Below, piece by piece: positions 19,077 to 28,081 of a stretch of DNA of 64,000 nt. The stretch comes from Crateriforma conspicua (lineage in GTDB: Bacteria; Planctomycetota; Planctomycetia; Pirellulales; Pirellulaceae), in the NCBI RefSeq assembly GCF_007752935.1, contig NZ_CP036319.1, forward strand, positions 7,057,155-7,121,154, given 5' to 3'. Below the pieces are notes generated by a model. It saw only the letters and a program-made list of their open reading frames with translations. It searched no databases and was not told the DNA's origin. Position numbers and translations under genes: made by a program. Numbering within the stretch: the stretch's first letter is position 1; each line of letters starts with the position of its first letter.

Positions 19077-19994
19077 TCAGGGGCACCGCTGGCGGACGAA
19101 TTCGCCGATTTCATCAATCGCCTGTTGGTGATTGTCGAAACAAGCCGCGAAGTGAACGAATCCGTGCAGCGTTCCCATAAAGTGCGAATGGGTGACGTCC
19201 ACGTCGGCCGATTCCATGGCCGACGCCAAATTCGTGCCCTCGTCACACAACACGTCGTATTGTGCGGTGATCAAAAACGTCGGCGGCATGCCCGCAACAT
19301 CCATCTGCAACAGATCGATCGGCCATGTGTCATCGTTCTGGATCGCATCGACATAGCAATCCCAGAACCAACGCATGTCCGCCCGCGTCAGCCCGTATCC
19401 TTCGGCGCACCGCAAATACGACTTGGTGTCAAAATTCGGGGAAACCACCGGATAGACCAAAATCTGGCCGCACACCAGCGGCCCGCCGCGGCGTCTGGCC
19501 ACCGCCGAAACGCTGGCGGCCAAGTGGCCACCGGCACTGTCACCCCCGACGAACAACCGCGTGACATCCAAACCATGATCCGACGCATGGTCGCTGAAAT
19601 ATTGCAGGGCGGCAAAACAGGATTCCGCGGCCGACGGAAAACGGTGTTCCGGGGCCAGCGGGTAATCCACGCTGATCACGACCGCATCGGCCGCCACGGT
19701 CAACCGACGACACATCGCATCGTGCGTGTCCAAGTCACCCATGACCCATCCGCCGCCGTGGAACCACAAGATCGCCGGCAAATCCGGTTGGTCCGACGGC
19801 CGATACAGACGCACCCGGAGGTTGTCGGGGATGACCAAGTTTTCCACGCGATGCACCGGCGGTCCGATCCCGAAAATCTGGCCCATGCCGGCAAACGCCT
19901 CGCGGGCCGCTTCGGGTCCGACGTCTTGCCAGGCGGGACGTTCGACGGCGGACATCGACGCGATGAACGCTTCGGCTTGTGGATCAAGAGTCAT
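19077..19994 (-). CDS. Alpha/beta-hydrolase, hormone-sensitive-lipase (HSL) family esterase
   Basis: The 305-residue cytosolic enzyme has the HSL oxyanion-hole motif FHGGGW (79-83), the nucleophile elbow GGDSAGG with Ser153, Asp247 in LITAQYDVLCDEG and His277 in LHGFVHF, giving a complete triad. It should hydrolyse short-chain carboxyl esters. The start at 19994 has a purine-rich AGAG site upstream and matches the normal beginning of the family; the frame extends back to 20189 but that leader is not hydrolase-like. No signal peptide is visible. Confidence 0.92.
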   Translation of the reverse strand: MTLDPQAEAFIASMSAVERPAWQDVGPEAAREAFAGMGQIFGIGPPVHRVENLVIPDNLRVRLYRPSDQPDLPAILWFHGGGWVMGDLDTHDAMCRRLTVAADAVVISVDYPLAPEHRFPSAAESCFAALQYFSDHASDHGLDVTRLFVGGDSAGGHLAASVSAVARRRGGPLVCGQILVYPVVSPNFDTKSYLRCAEGYGLTRADMRWFWDCYVDAIQNDDTWPIDLLQMDVAGMPPTFLITAQYDVLCDEGTNLASAMESADVDVTHSHFMGTLHGFVHFAACFDNHQQAIDEIGEFVRQRCP

Positions 19995-20337
19995 CAAATT
20001 TCTCTTCGGGTCCCTGTCGTGATGCCGTCGTCCGGCCCGACGCACGGATCCGGCGTCTGGCCGATCGATCACCCTGAACGGATGTCGGCGGGTGTCGATG
20101 ACCAGTATGCCAGAACCGCAAAAAACTTGCGAATTCACGCCGTCCCCTGTCCAATCGACCGTTGACGTTTGGTTCACCCGGACCACCACGCCACGCTAGC
20201 GAACCGTCCGTCAACGCTCGGCGTGAATCGGCTTTTCCAAGAATTTCGACTTTTCGGCGCGCCGTTCTTCGTTCACCCCAGACTTACCCGGTGAACAACT
20301 TGTCCGTCGCATCGCTGTGAACCCGCTGGCATCTCCG

Positions 20338-22596
20338 ATGAGCACAATCGAAACCGGAACCTCGCCGGTGCGCTTCGATGACCTGACCGACGCCGATCTG
20401 TTGGACGCGTGGGTCAGCGATCGGAATCACCAAGCGATGGATGCGTTGTTTCACCGTTACGCGGCCGTCGTTTATCAAGTCTGTCTACGTCACTGCCGGT
20501 CCCACTGTGACGCCGAAGACGCCATGCAGATGACGTTCTTTTATCTAGCAAAGTCCGCGGGCAGCATTCGCAAACCCGAGTACTTGCCGGGATGGTTACA
20601 TCGTGTCGCCCAGCGGTCCAGTTTGGCCACCATGAAATCTCATTCCGATCGACCCTTGGACGATGCCGACGTCCCGTCACGCCCCGATGACCCGTTCCAG
20701 CGGCTGACGCGTCGGCACGAAGCCTTGGTTTTGGACGAAGAACTGTCGGATCTGCCGGCACGGTATCGCACGGCGCTGGTGCTGCATTTGATGGACCGGC
20801 ACAGCATCGCGGCCATCGCCGACCGAATGCAGACGACGACGGGATCGGTCCGCGGATGGATCCAACGTGGCAAACAACGGTTGGCCAAACGATTGCGACA
20901 TCGCGGTGTCGTGCCGGTCGTCGCGGTGGCCACCGTCACATCGTGGGCACGCGACGCCGCCGCGGCGACCGCCGAACTGGACCTCGATTCGCCCCCAGTT
21001 GACCCGCCCGATTGGGACCACCCGCCGTCCGAATCGGACTTCTCTTCCCTCGAAACGCTCCTCCAATCCGGTCAATCGATCATGACATCCACCCTCATCA
21101 AAACCTCCGCTCTCGCGGCTCTCGCCACCGTCGCCCTCGGTCTGACCACGCTCAGTGTCGGACAGCCCGCCCACGACGGAACATCGACCAGCATCCAAGG
21201 ATTGCCGCCATCAAACCAAATCCCCGTCGCCCTGGCTCAAGGCGACGATGCCGATCAGGGAATGGAAATGGAAGATGCCTATGGGATGGGGATGGAAGGA
21301 GGCTATGGGGCGATGCAGGAGGAAGACGATGGCATGGGCGGGATGGGCGGCATGATGGGTGGCTACGAATCGTCCATCAAGCGACGCAAACCCGGTTCAC
21401 TTGCCGGCACCACGACCTATCGTCCGCCGTCGACCGTGGTCGACCTGTCCAGTGAAGATTCGCCCCTGGTCGTACAGATCCGCCAAGCTCTGGATCGATC
21501 GATCGACTGGAACGGTTTGGACAGCCTAAAAAATCTGCCACGATTTTTGGGCCAAGAGATCAACGTACCGGTCTTGCTGGACGACAACGGCCTAGGCATC
21601 GCCGGCGTTTCACCCGACCACGCCCTCCGCCGCCCCGAATCGTCCCAAGACCACGTGCGGACGGGATTGCGAGTCATCCTGCGGCCCCTGGGACTACGCG
21701 CCGAAATTCAAGACGACGGGTTGGTCATCACCGCCGACATGAATCAACTGACCCGCCAAGGGATCGCCACCGACCGCTGGCTGGATACTTCGGGTGAACA
21801 AGCCGATCGGCTGGACCAAATCTTGGATTCCAAGATCACGGTCCAATACATTGAGACTCCGGTGCAAGAAGTTGCCATGGACTTGGCACGTGAACTCGGC
21901 TTCCCGATCGTGCTGGACCTGCGCGCCATGGAGGAACTCGGGCTCTCGTCCGACATGCCGGTGACCTTCATGGGCAAAGACCTGTCGGCCCGTTCGGTGC
22001 TTTCCGCCATGCTAAAGCCACTGGACATGACTTACACCTACGCCGATGAAACACTGACCCTGACCACCGTCGATGCAAATCCGGAAAGACTACGGATCTA
22101 TTACCTGGAAGGCCTGGGGATCAACCCGGGCGATCCGTCCGGCTTGATCGAACTGATCCAAGCCACCATCGAACCTGAACATTGGGAATCCATGGGCGGC
22201 ACCGGCACGATCGTCCCCTTGCCCAGCTCCGGTGCACTCGGTCGTCCGGGACTGGTCGTCAACGCACCCGATTCGATCCACCACCGCATCGAACAAATGC
22301 TTGCCGGCCTGCGACGCAGTGACCAACCAGCCGCCCTGCCCAATTCACCGATGATCGATGACACCGCCGCGACACGGCCCACGCCACGTCCGCAAGCCGA
22401 TCCATCGCAGTCTGACGCACCGCCAGCCGACACAACTCAAGGCGCCCGAGCACGGCGTCCCCAGCCCAAACCCGACCCGTTCGGCAACGACTCGGGTGCG
22501 GACGATCCGTTCGGCCCCAACCACGCAAACAACGATCCCTTCGGCGGCCCGGCCGGCCAGAACGATCCCTTCGGAAGCAAACCGTTCGGCAACTAG
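20338..22596 (+). CDS. ECF sigma factor fused to a membrane segment and a STN-like C-terminal domain
   Basis: Residues 10-90 match sigma region 2 (AMDALFHRYAAVVYQVCLRHC, DAEDAMQMTFFYL) and about 120-175 region 4 (LPARYRTALVLHLMDRHSIAAIADRM, VRGWIQRGKQRL). A hydrophobic helix follows near 254-273 (ALAALATVALGLTTLSVG). Next come a Met/Gly-rich linker (YGMGMEGGYG, GGMGGMMGGY) and two beta-alpha units near 365-570 resembling secretin/TonB short N-terminal domains (VPVLLDDNGLGIAGVSPDHA; IVLDLRAMEELGLSSDMPVT). The tail has five copies of a D/KPFG motif. This layout puts promoter recognition inside and a sensing or polymerising part outside, so the protein could be its own membrane anchor. ATG 20338 is chosen over GTG 20317; neither has a clear ribosome site. 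Confidence 0.85.
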   Translation: MSTIETGTSPVRFDDLTDADLLDAWVSDRNHQAMDALFHRYAAVVYQVCLRHCRSHCDAEDAMQMTFFYLAKSAGSIRKPEYLPGWLHRVAQRSSLATMKSHSDRPLDDADVPSRPDDPFQRLTRRHEALVLDEELSDLPARYRTALVLHLMDRHSIAAIADRMQTTTGSVRGWIQRGKQRLAKRLRHRGVVPVVAVATVTSWARDAAAATAELDLDSPPVDPPDWDHPPSESDFSSLETLLQSGQSIMTSTLIKTSALAALATVALGLTTLSVGQPAHDGTSTSIQGLPPSNQIPVALAQGDDADQGMEMEDAYGMGMEGGYGAMQEEDDGMGGMGGMMGGYESSIKRRKPGSLAGTTTYRPPSTVVDLSSEDSPLVVQIRQALDRSIDWNGLDSLKNLPRFLGQEINVPVLLDDNGLGIAGVSPDHALRRPESSQDHVRTGLRVILRPLGLRAEIQDDGLVITADMNQLTRQGIATDRWLDTSGEQADRLDQILDSKITVQYIETPVQEVAMDLARELGFPIVLDLRAMEELGLSSDMPVTFMGKDLSARSVLSAMLKPLDMTYTYADETLTLTTVDANPERLRIYYLEGLGINPGDPSGLIELIQATIEPEHWESMGGTGTIVPLPSSGALGRPGLVVNAPDSIHHRIEQMLAGLRRSDQPAALPNSPMIDDTAATRPTPRPQADPSQSDAPPADTTQGARARRPQPKPDPFGNDSGADDPFGPNHANNDPFGGPAGQNDPFGSKPFGN

Positions 22597-23940
22597 TCAC
22601 CGCGATCGCGGGCCAGACGCCGTCAACTCTTCCAACCCCAGCCGATACGTCTGCTGTCGCTGGCCGGTCCAGCGATCCGAAACGCTTTTGACAATGCCAC
22701 GCACCTGGTCATCGATCGGGTGCTGTCGGCACAACCGGTCGATCAAAGCGATTTGATACCGCGACTGGGGATACACCGGAACGCCCCGGCGATCCAGCGA
22801 CCATGCGGACATGTCCAACGTCCGCCATCGATCGCCATCGGAATCGGATTCCAAATGACGACTCACCGACGCCGGCAATCGAGTCGTGGCCGTCTGGTGG
22901 AACTGCACTTCCAGTCGACTGGTGTGTGGCGAATACAGTGACCAAGAAAGCCAGTGGTCCCAGTATCCCGATCGCTCGGACAACGGCATCAACAACGCAG
23001 CCACCAAGACCAAACGGACCACCACGCCGGCCCACCCATCCGTTGTCGGTCGGTGACCCGATGCGTCCGCCTGATCATCCACGTCATCGTTTGCTTCGTC
23101 GCGCGTCCGGCCGTCAAACCATCCCGGACGGACAAACAAACACCACGCTTGAACGATCAGCAAAACGTTCCACAACACCACCCCGCGACTGTGCGCCAGC
23201 CCCAACGGCCCCAGCACCAACAACAGCACGCCGTGCATGCCCATCGCGGCAATCCCCGCCGCCCTGCGTGTCCAGGGCATCCATAACCCGATCGCGATCA
23301 GCAGTTCGCCCGCCGGCAATGCCAACGCCAAGCGAGGCCGAATGCTTTCAAGCAAAGATTCCGGATCACCGCCCACGGTGGACCACAGATTCGTCACCAA
23401 GTCGGCGCCGACGGTGTGCGCGAACTGGAAATCAAACTTGCCCGCGGCGCTGTACAGATACACGCTGGACGCCAGCGCAATCAGCCAAGACTTGGACCGC
23501 CGCACGTCCATCGTGGCAAACACCAGCGCGTACAAGGCCGCCTGATAGGCCCACGGCTGTAACCGATGCTGATCGATGACAAACAATACGATCCACCCAC
23601 CGGCGACGATCCACCATCGTCGATCAGCCGTCATCATCGGTGCCATCGCGGGCACGTCGGTGCCGACGCCACGGACAGTCGGTCGCACCAAGATCCACCC
23701 CAACGTGATCAACACACCGATCGTGGACAGTAAACTAATCCATGCGGCGGTCGCCCAGGAAATTCGGACAAAGCCGACCATCGGATAATCAGGCGATCCC
23801 CAGGGAATCCACAACCGCCACGTGGCGACCAGCAACACGATCGACCCGATCGCCCAGACGCCACGTAATCCCACCGCCAACCGCGGCGGGCCGCCCCGCC
23901 ATCGATCACCCTCTTGATCGCTCAACGTTGAAACACCCAA
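22597..23940 (-). CDS. Multi-pass membrane protein, DoxX/MauE-like region
   Basis: A 447-residue protein with about eight hydrophobic segments. The middle part (about 155-265) contains YSAAGKFDFQF, LALALPAGELLIAIGLWMPW and AAMGMHGVLLLVLGPLGLA, resembling the DoxX/MauE-type four-helix membrane fold. The last 130 residues are soluble and extracytoplasmic, with a LSWSLYSPHTSRLEVQFH stretch. I cannot name a function. Its stop codon abuts that of the sigma-factor gene, and it diverges from the sulfatase by 17 bp, so the two share a promoter region. Confidence 0.65.
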   Translation of the reverse strand: MGVSTLSDQEGDRWRGGPPRLAVGLRGVWAIGSIVLLVATWRLWIPWGSPDYPMVGFVRISWATAAWISLLSTIGVLITLGWILVRPTVRGVGTDVPAMAPMMTADRRWWIVAGGWIVLFVIDQHRLQPWAYQAALYALVFATMDVRRSKSWLIALASSVYLYSAAGKFDFQFAHTVGADLVTNLWSTVGGDPESLLESIRPRLALALPAGELLIAIGLWMPWTRRAAGIAAMGMHGVLLLVLGPLGLAHSRGVVLWNVLLIVQAWCLFVRPGWFDGRTRDEANDDVDDQADASGHRPTTDGWAGVVVRLVLVAALLMPLSERSGYWDHWLSWSLYSPHTSRLEVQFHQTATTRLPASVSRHLESDSDGDRWRTLDMSAWSLDRRGVPVYPQSRYQIALIDRLCRQHPIDDQVRGIVKSVSDRWTGQRQQTYRLGLEELTASGPRSR

Positions 23941-23957
23941 AGAATCATTGACATCCC

Positions 23958-25373
23958 ATGCGAAAAGTCATTCTCGTTGCATCGTGCATGCTTTGCCTAG
24001 CCGGTGCCGCCACCGCCGACGATCGTCCCAACATCATGATCATCCTGGCCGATGATCTGGGCTACGGTGACATCAGTCTGCACGGATGCACCGACATTCC
24101 CACGCCCAACATCGATTCGATCGCCCACCAAGGCGTCCGCTTTACCAACGGGTATTCTTCTCATCCCTATTGCAGCCCCATGCGTGCGGGACTGATGACC
24201 GGGCGTTATCAACACCGTTTCGGCTATACCAAGAACGTCGCCTATGATCCCCATAACGCGGTGCTGGGATTGCCCACAACCCAGACCACGATCGCCCGGC
24301 GTTTGCACGATGCAGGCTACGCCACCGGGATGGTCGGCAAGTGGCACTTGGGCGCCCACGCAAACTTCCATCCACGCAATCGCGGCTTTGATGACTTCTT
24401 CGGCTTCCTGGGCGGCGGTCACGATTACTTCGTCGTCGACACCACACGGCCGCTACGCGAAAACTACCAAGCCCCGTTGGATAAAAACGGTGTCGGCACC
24501 GGTCTGGATCAATACCTGACCACCGAATTGACCGACCATGCGTTGAAGTTCATCGATGATCATGCGGATCATCCGTTCTTCATGTATGTCGCCTACAACG
24601 CGCCCCACACACCGCTGCAGGCTCCCGACGAAAAGCTGGAACAATTCGCGTCGATCACCGCCAAGAAACGCCGCACCTACGCCGCCATGGTGTCATCGAT
24701 GGACGACCAAATCGGTCGTTTGCTCCGGCGTCTGGACAGGCACGACTTGTCCGAAAACACGGTGGTGTTTTTTCTCAGTGATAACGGCGGACCTGAAAAC
24801 GCCAACGCGTCGGACAATGGCCCCCTGCGTGGACAGAAAGGCGACGTTCACGAAGGCGGCATCCGTGTCCCATTCTTGATGCGATACCCGGCGGCGATCC
24901 AACCGGGAACCGTAATCGACACGCCCGTCATTTCCCTGGACGTCAGCACCACGGCGTTGGCCGTCACCGGTGCTGATCAAGACGCCACACTGGATGGCGT
25001 CAACCTGATCGATCGATTGACCGGCAAAGCCCCCTTCGATTCCCAACGCGAACTGTTCTGGTTATCGGCGACCGATCCCAAGACCGGCAAGATGGCGGTG
25101 CGCCGCGGCGCGATCAAACTGTCACGCTTCGACGGCAAAGCCCACTTGTACAACTTGGACGACGATCTGGGCGAAACCAATGATCGGTTCGAACAAGACA
25201 CAGCGACGGCCCAATCGCTGAATCATGCTTTCGGCGCATGGTCTTCGCAAAACCAACCCACGATCTTCCCCAGCTACAGCGCCTACCATCGCTTGTTGAA
25301 AGAGTTTCATGAATCCGTCAAAGCATCCACGATGCGGTCCGAACCACCACCCAAGGAATTGATTGCCCCGTAG
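23958..25373 (+). CDS. Secreted formylglycine-dependent sulfatase (arylsulfatase A type)
   Basis: Hydrolyses sulfate esters, most likely on algal polysaccharides as in other marine planctomycetes. After a signal peptide (1-20) come RPNIMIILADDLGYGD with the calcium-binding Asp32/Asp33, then YCSPMRAGLMTGRY. There the CxPxR motif places Cys72 as the residue converted to formylglycine. GKWHLG and the VFFLSDNGGPE metal-binding segment follow. Length (471) is typical of the family. No anaerobic or FGE maturase is in the window. It is divergently arranged with the membrane protein upstream. Confidence 0.95.
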   Translation: MRKVILVASCMLCLAGAATADDRPNIMIILADDLGYGDISLHGCTDIPTPNIDSIAHQGVRFTNGYSSHPYCSPMRAGLMTGRYQHRFGYTKNVAYDPHNAVLGLPTTQTTIARRLHDAGYATGMVGKWHLGAHANFHPRNRGFDDFFGFLGGGHDYFVVDTTRPLRENYQAPLDKNGVGTGLDQYLTTELTDHALKFIDDHADHPFFMYVAYNAPHTPLQAPDEKLEQFASITAKKRRTYAAMVSSMDDQIGRLLRRLDRHDLSENTVVFFLSDNGGPENANASDNGPLRGQKGDVHEGGIRVPFLMRYPAAIQPGTVIDTPVISLDVSTTALAVTGADQDATLDGVNLIDRLTGKAPFDSQRELFWLSATDPKTGKMAVRRGAIKLSRFDGKAHLYNLDDDLGETNDRFEQDTATAQSLNHAFGAWSSQNQPTIFPSYSAYHRLLKEFHESVKASTMRSEPPPKELIAP

Positions 25374-25495
25374 GACTCCATTGGATCGGCGGTACCATTC
25401 TTCCGATGTGGATTCGCGCGGCCGCCCCAGCCGCGTCGACGCAATGTCGCACCACCCATCCAGTTGCTTGAACCTGTGACGCATATCTTCAAAGA

Positions 25496-26176
25496 ATGGA
25501 ACGTTTTCAATCGCCATTCATTCGGGGCACGGACATGACGGATCAGACAAGGAACCCGACCCCAGGACGCCCGCACACCACCGACCGAATTCACGTCCAC
25601 TGGTCACCCCAACCGGTGCGGATGCCCGACGGACGTCCCGGCCATGTGCGATCGTTGATGCCCAGCGATCGTGACGCTTTGGTGCAGGGGTTGCAAAGCC
25701 TGTCGACGCAAAGCCGCGTCCGCCGATTCTTCTTCGACAAACGTTCGTTTACCAACGACCAGTTGTTTCAGCTGACGCACCCCGACGGGTTTCAGCAAAT
25801 CGCGTTCGCGCTGGAAGTCCTCGATGATTCGGTGAATCAGATGGTGCCCATCGCGGTGGCCCGAATGATCCGCGATCCCGATCGAATGCGGACCGCCGAC
25901 TTGGGGATCGTCGTTGTCGATCAGTGGCAAAATCGCGGCGCCGGAACACTGTTGTTGCGTTCCCTAGCCGCCGCGTCTTTGCGTGTGGGCATCAACCGTT
26001 GGCAGGCGACCGCCCTGGCCGACAATCCATCGATCGCCGCAGTGTTGCGCAAGACCACGCATATCGAACGCCGCCGGATCGATCCCTCCGGCGTCGCGTG
26101 GTTTCGCTGCCGAATCCTCCCCGAAGCGATCGCCCCACGCCGTGCGCCCCGTTCCGAATTGTCCACCGCCGTCTAA
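25496..26176 (+). CDS. GNAT-family acetyltransferase
   Basis: A 226-residue protein with a GNAT domain at about 45-185. Motif A reads LGIVVVDQWQNRGAGTLLL, with the Q-x-x-G-x-G/A pyrophosphate loop that binds acetyl-CoA, followed by a helix and the beta-bulge strand INRWQATALADN. The start could also be the ATG at 25535 (MTDQT); neither has a strong ribosome site. The acceptor substrate cannot be told from sequence. The acyltransferase part of bacterial protein lysine acetyltransferases (Pat) starts in a similar way (VRSLMPSDRDALVQGL). Confidence 0.85.
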   Translation: MERFQSPFIRGTDMTDQTRNPTPGRPHTTDRIHVHWSPQPVRMPDGRPGHVRSLMPSDRDALVQGLQSLSTQSRVRRFFFDKRSFTNDQLFQLTHPDGFQQIAFALEVLDDSVNQMVPIAVARMIRDPDRMRTADLGIVVVDQWQNRGAGTLLLRSLAAASLRVGINRWQATALADNPSIAAVLRKTTHIERRRIDPSGVAWFRCRILPEAIAPRRAPRSELSTAV

Positions 26177-26337
26177 TCGGACTGCGTCACTCCCCGCTAC
26201 CCGCTACCCGCTACCTTCAACCCATCGGTGTCGGATCGGCCGCCTCTTTGACCATTTTGCGAATAGAACCGTCGTCCGCCGAACCGCCTTTGAACAATTC
26301 CGTTGACCGGCCCGGGCTGACCTTCTAACGTAAAGTA

Positions 26338-26757
26338 ATGCTCCCACTTCGCAGCATCATCGCGTTCGTCCTCGCCGCGGCTCTGGCGTTCCCGCCCGCC
26401 GTGATGGCGTCGTGCTGTTGTGACCAGACCATCACGGTAAGCCATCCCGTGGCGTCGCCGTCGTGCTGCTGTGGTTCGACGTCGGCCGCATCAGCCGCGG
26501 ACGATCTTTGCGAATTGGACGGCCACCGCCATGACGGGAGCGATCCTTCATCCTGTGCGTGTCTCAGCCGTGTCGATTCTCGCGCCATCGTCACGGCCAA
26601 CGTCGACCGGCCCGACTCGGTTGCCGTCGCCCTGCTGTCTTATCCGGCTTCGGAATCCGCCGACCCTGCTTTCTCGGTCCGTCGGGAACGCACCGTCGAC
26701 CGGCCAGTTCCCAGCCACAACCAGCGGCAATCTCAACTCAGCGTTTGGTTGAAATAA
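26338..26757 (+). CDS. Small secreted cysteine-rich protein
   Basis: A 139-residue protein with a signal peptide (1-24) followed by ASCCCDQ and SCCCGST clusters and an HRHDG segment. The rest is polar and low in structure. Triple-Cys clusters and histidines suggest metal binding. The next gene encodes a second Cys-rich secreted peptide only 61 bp downstream on the same strand, so they are probably one transcriptional unit ending at the terminator at 27073. I do not recognise a family. Confidence 0.6.
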   Translation: MLPLRSIIAFVLAAALAFPPAVMASCCCDQTITVSHPVASPSCCCGSTSAASAADDLCELDGHRHDGSDPSSCACLSRVDSRAIVTANVDRPDSVAVALLSYPASESADPAFSVRRERTVDRPVPSHNQRQSQLSVWLK

Positions 26758-26818
26758 GAACTCCGACTGACTTTCGTTTTTGTTTCAAATTGTTCTGTCT
26801 GTTTGGAGTTTTTATCGG

Positions 26819-27040
26819 ATGATCAAGAATCTCATGATTGGTGCCGTTCTGGCCGGTGCCCTGGCCACCGCCCCCTTCGCCCTGAACGCATCGACGACGC
26901 AAGCCAACGCGGCCTGCGAATGCTGTGGCGACAGTTGCTCGTGTCAAAACTGTCGGTGTGATGCCGCCGGTTGTGCCTGTGACGACGGCGGGCCTTGTGC
27001 CTGCGAAGCCGCCTGCTGCACCACGTGCTGCGACGACTGA
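26819..27040 (+). CDS. Secreted metallothionein-like cysteine-rich peptide
   Basis: From the ATG at 26819 (GGAG ribosome site 10 bp upstream) the 73-residue peptide has a signal sequence of about 30 residues ending near ANA. The mature part then holds some 15 Cys in about 40 residues, in patterns such as CECCGDSCSCQNC and CCTTCC. The spacing resembles metallothioneins, but these are normally cytosolic, so a secreted version may bind metals in the periplasm or form a disulphide network in the proteinaceous wall, like the YTV protein upstream. A strong terminator follows. Confidence 0.7.
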   Translation: MIKNLMIGAVLAGALATAPFALNASTTQANAACECCGDSCSCQNCRCDAAGCACDDGGPCACEAACCTTCCDD

Positions 27041-27072
27041 TCCGGGCGGATCGGCGAAGAAGCTGAATTTCC

Positions 27073-27115
27073 AAACGGGCCGCCGGGTGATCCATCGGGC
27101 GGCCCGTTTCTTTTT
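27073..27115 (+). terminator. Intrinsic terminator after the Cys-rich genes
   Basis: AAACGGGCCGCC at 27073-27084 pairs perfectly with 27098-27109, followed by CTTTTTG. A clear Rho-independent terminator, 32 bp after the metallothionein-like gene. Confidence 0.85.
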
Positions 27116-27183
27116 GCCGTCCGCGCAATCGGACCATGCGCCGTGAGCGGGCCAAGACCAAAGAAAAAACGAAGAAGCCCAGC

Positions 27184-27203
27184 ATGCCCGGGGCGGGACT
27201 CGA
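27184..27203. repeat. attL: 20-bp direct repeat of the tRNA-Leu 3' end
   Basis: ATGCCCGGGGCGGGACTCGA is identical to 35690-35709. The flanking bases differ on both sides, so the repeat is exactly 20 bp. It reproduces the acceptor 3' strand and part of the T-arm of the tRNA-Leu gene, as expected for a phage-type attachment core. Confidence 0.9.
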
Positions 27204-27718
27204 GCGAATCGAGATCCACGCCGCAAATCACGGCATTTTTCAAGGTTACTCTGAACCGCTGGCACGCAAAGCGGCACAAAAACGCCGTGAAAATCTGAAT
27301 CGCACCGCCGGAACGCACGGTCTGAAAAAGCATTCGGAACCAAACGGCACCGGAACACCGAAGGACGGTTTTGCGGTTTCATGCCTGACCAATGCGAGCA
27401 TGGGGTACCATCCTCGCATGGATGCATGAAGATGCACCAAGCGGCGTGAAACCACCAAGCACGCTGAGTTGTGTTTGACCGGCCATCCGCCGATCTGCAC
27501 AATCCGAGAAACGAAAAACGCACCGGCGGCAACCGATGCGTCTTCGTGGATTGGAATGGATTTTTGGCAGCCACCGAAGCGGCAACTTCGGTGACCGCCG
27601 TTTTGCAACCATGTCGATGGGACACAGAAACAGCACCCGCATTCTTAACTACGGCCAAGCTGGTCGCAAGATGGAAAGCGGGATCTGCCCCCATCGGCAG
27701 CATTCAACGGAACCCCGA
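27204..27718. other. Left end of the integrative element, no recognisable gene
   Basis: Open frames are present on both strands but none shows a domain or a plausible start. The region runs from attL to the first HTH gene and probably contains Int/Xis binding sites and the promoter of the excisionase-like gene. Confidence 0.35.
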
Positions 27719-27955
27719 ATGTCTGTCGTCACAGAATCCGCCAGGATTGGCGAGAACGTCCGCGTCGTGGACTTGGAGCCGCTAACGGTCAACAGCCGGA
27801 AAGCCGCCCAGCTACTCGACATCAGCCCACGCAAACTGCAAGACCTGACGTGGCCACGCGGCCCGATCAAGTCGGTCAAGATCGGACGGGTGCATAGCTA
27901 CCCGGTCGAACACTTGCGGCAGTATCTACGGGACTTGGCGGCCAAAACCGCCTGA
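27719..27955 (+). CDS. Excisionase-like HTH DNA-binding protein
   Basis: A 78-residue protein whose C-terminal 55 residues form a MerR/Xis-type winged helix: TVNSRKAAQLLDISPRKLQDL is the helix-turn-helix and KIGRVHSYPVEHLRQYLRDL the wing and last helix. Such small proteins bend DNA at att sites to favour excision, or act as element regulators. Position just inside attL, with the integrase at the other end, supports that role. The ATG at 27719 is preferred; the frame is open back to 27536. A terminator follows 13 bp after the stop. Confidence 0.75.
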   Translation: MSVVTESARIGENVRVVDLEPLTVNSRKAAQLLDISPRKLQDLTWPRGPIKSVKIGRVHSYPVEHLRQYLRDLAAKTA

Positions 27956-27968
27956 TTCAGCCAACGAA

Positions 27969-28003
27969 AAACGCCCGCCGGGGAAAACCTCGAGCGGGCG
28001 TTT
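27969..28003 (+). terminator. Intrinsic terminator after the excisionase-like gene
   Basis: AAACGCCCGC at 27969-27978 pairs perfectly with 27994-28003, followed by GATCGTTTC. It separates the excisionase-like gene from the replication operon. Confidence 0.7.
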
Positions 28004-28081
28004 GATCGTTTCATGCCGCTGAACTTGGGAGGCGAAGCGGCATTTTCACAACAAGGAAGACATCAGCCAGGAGCGACGGCG

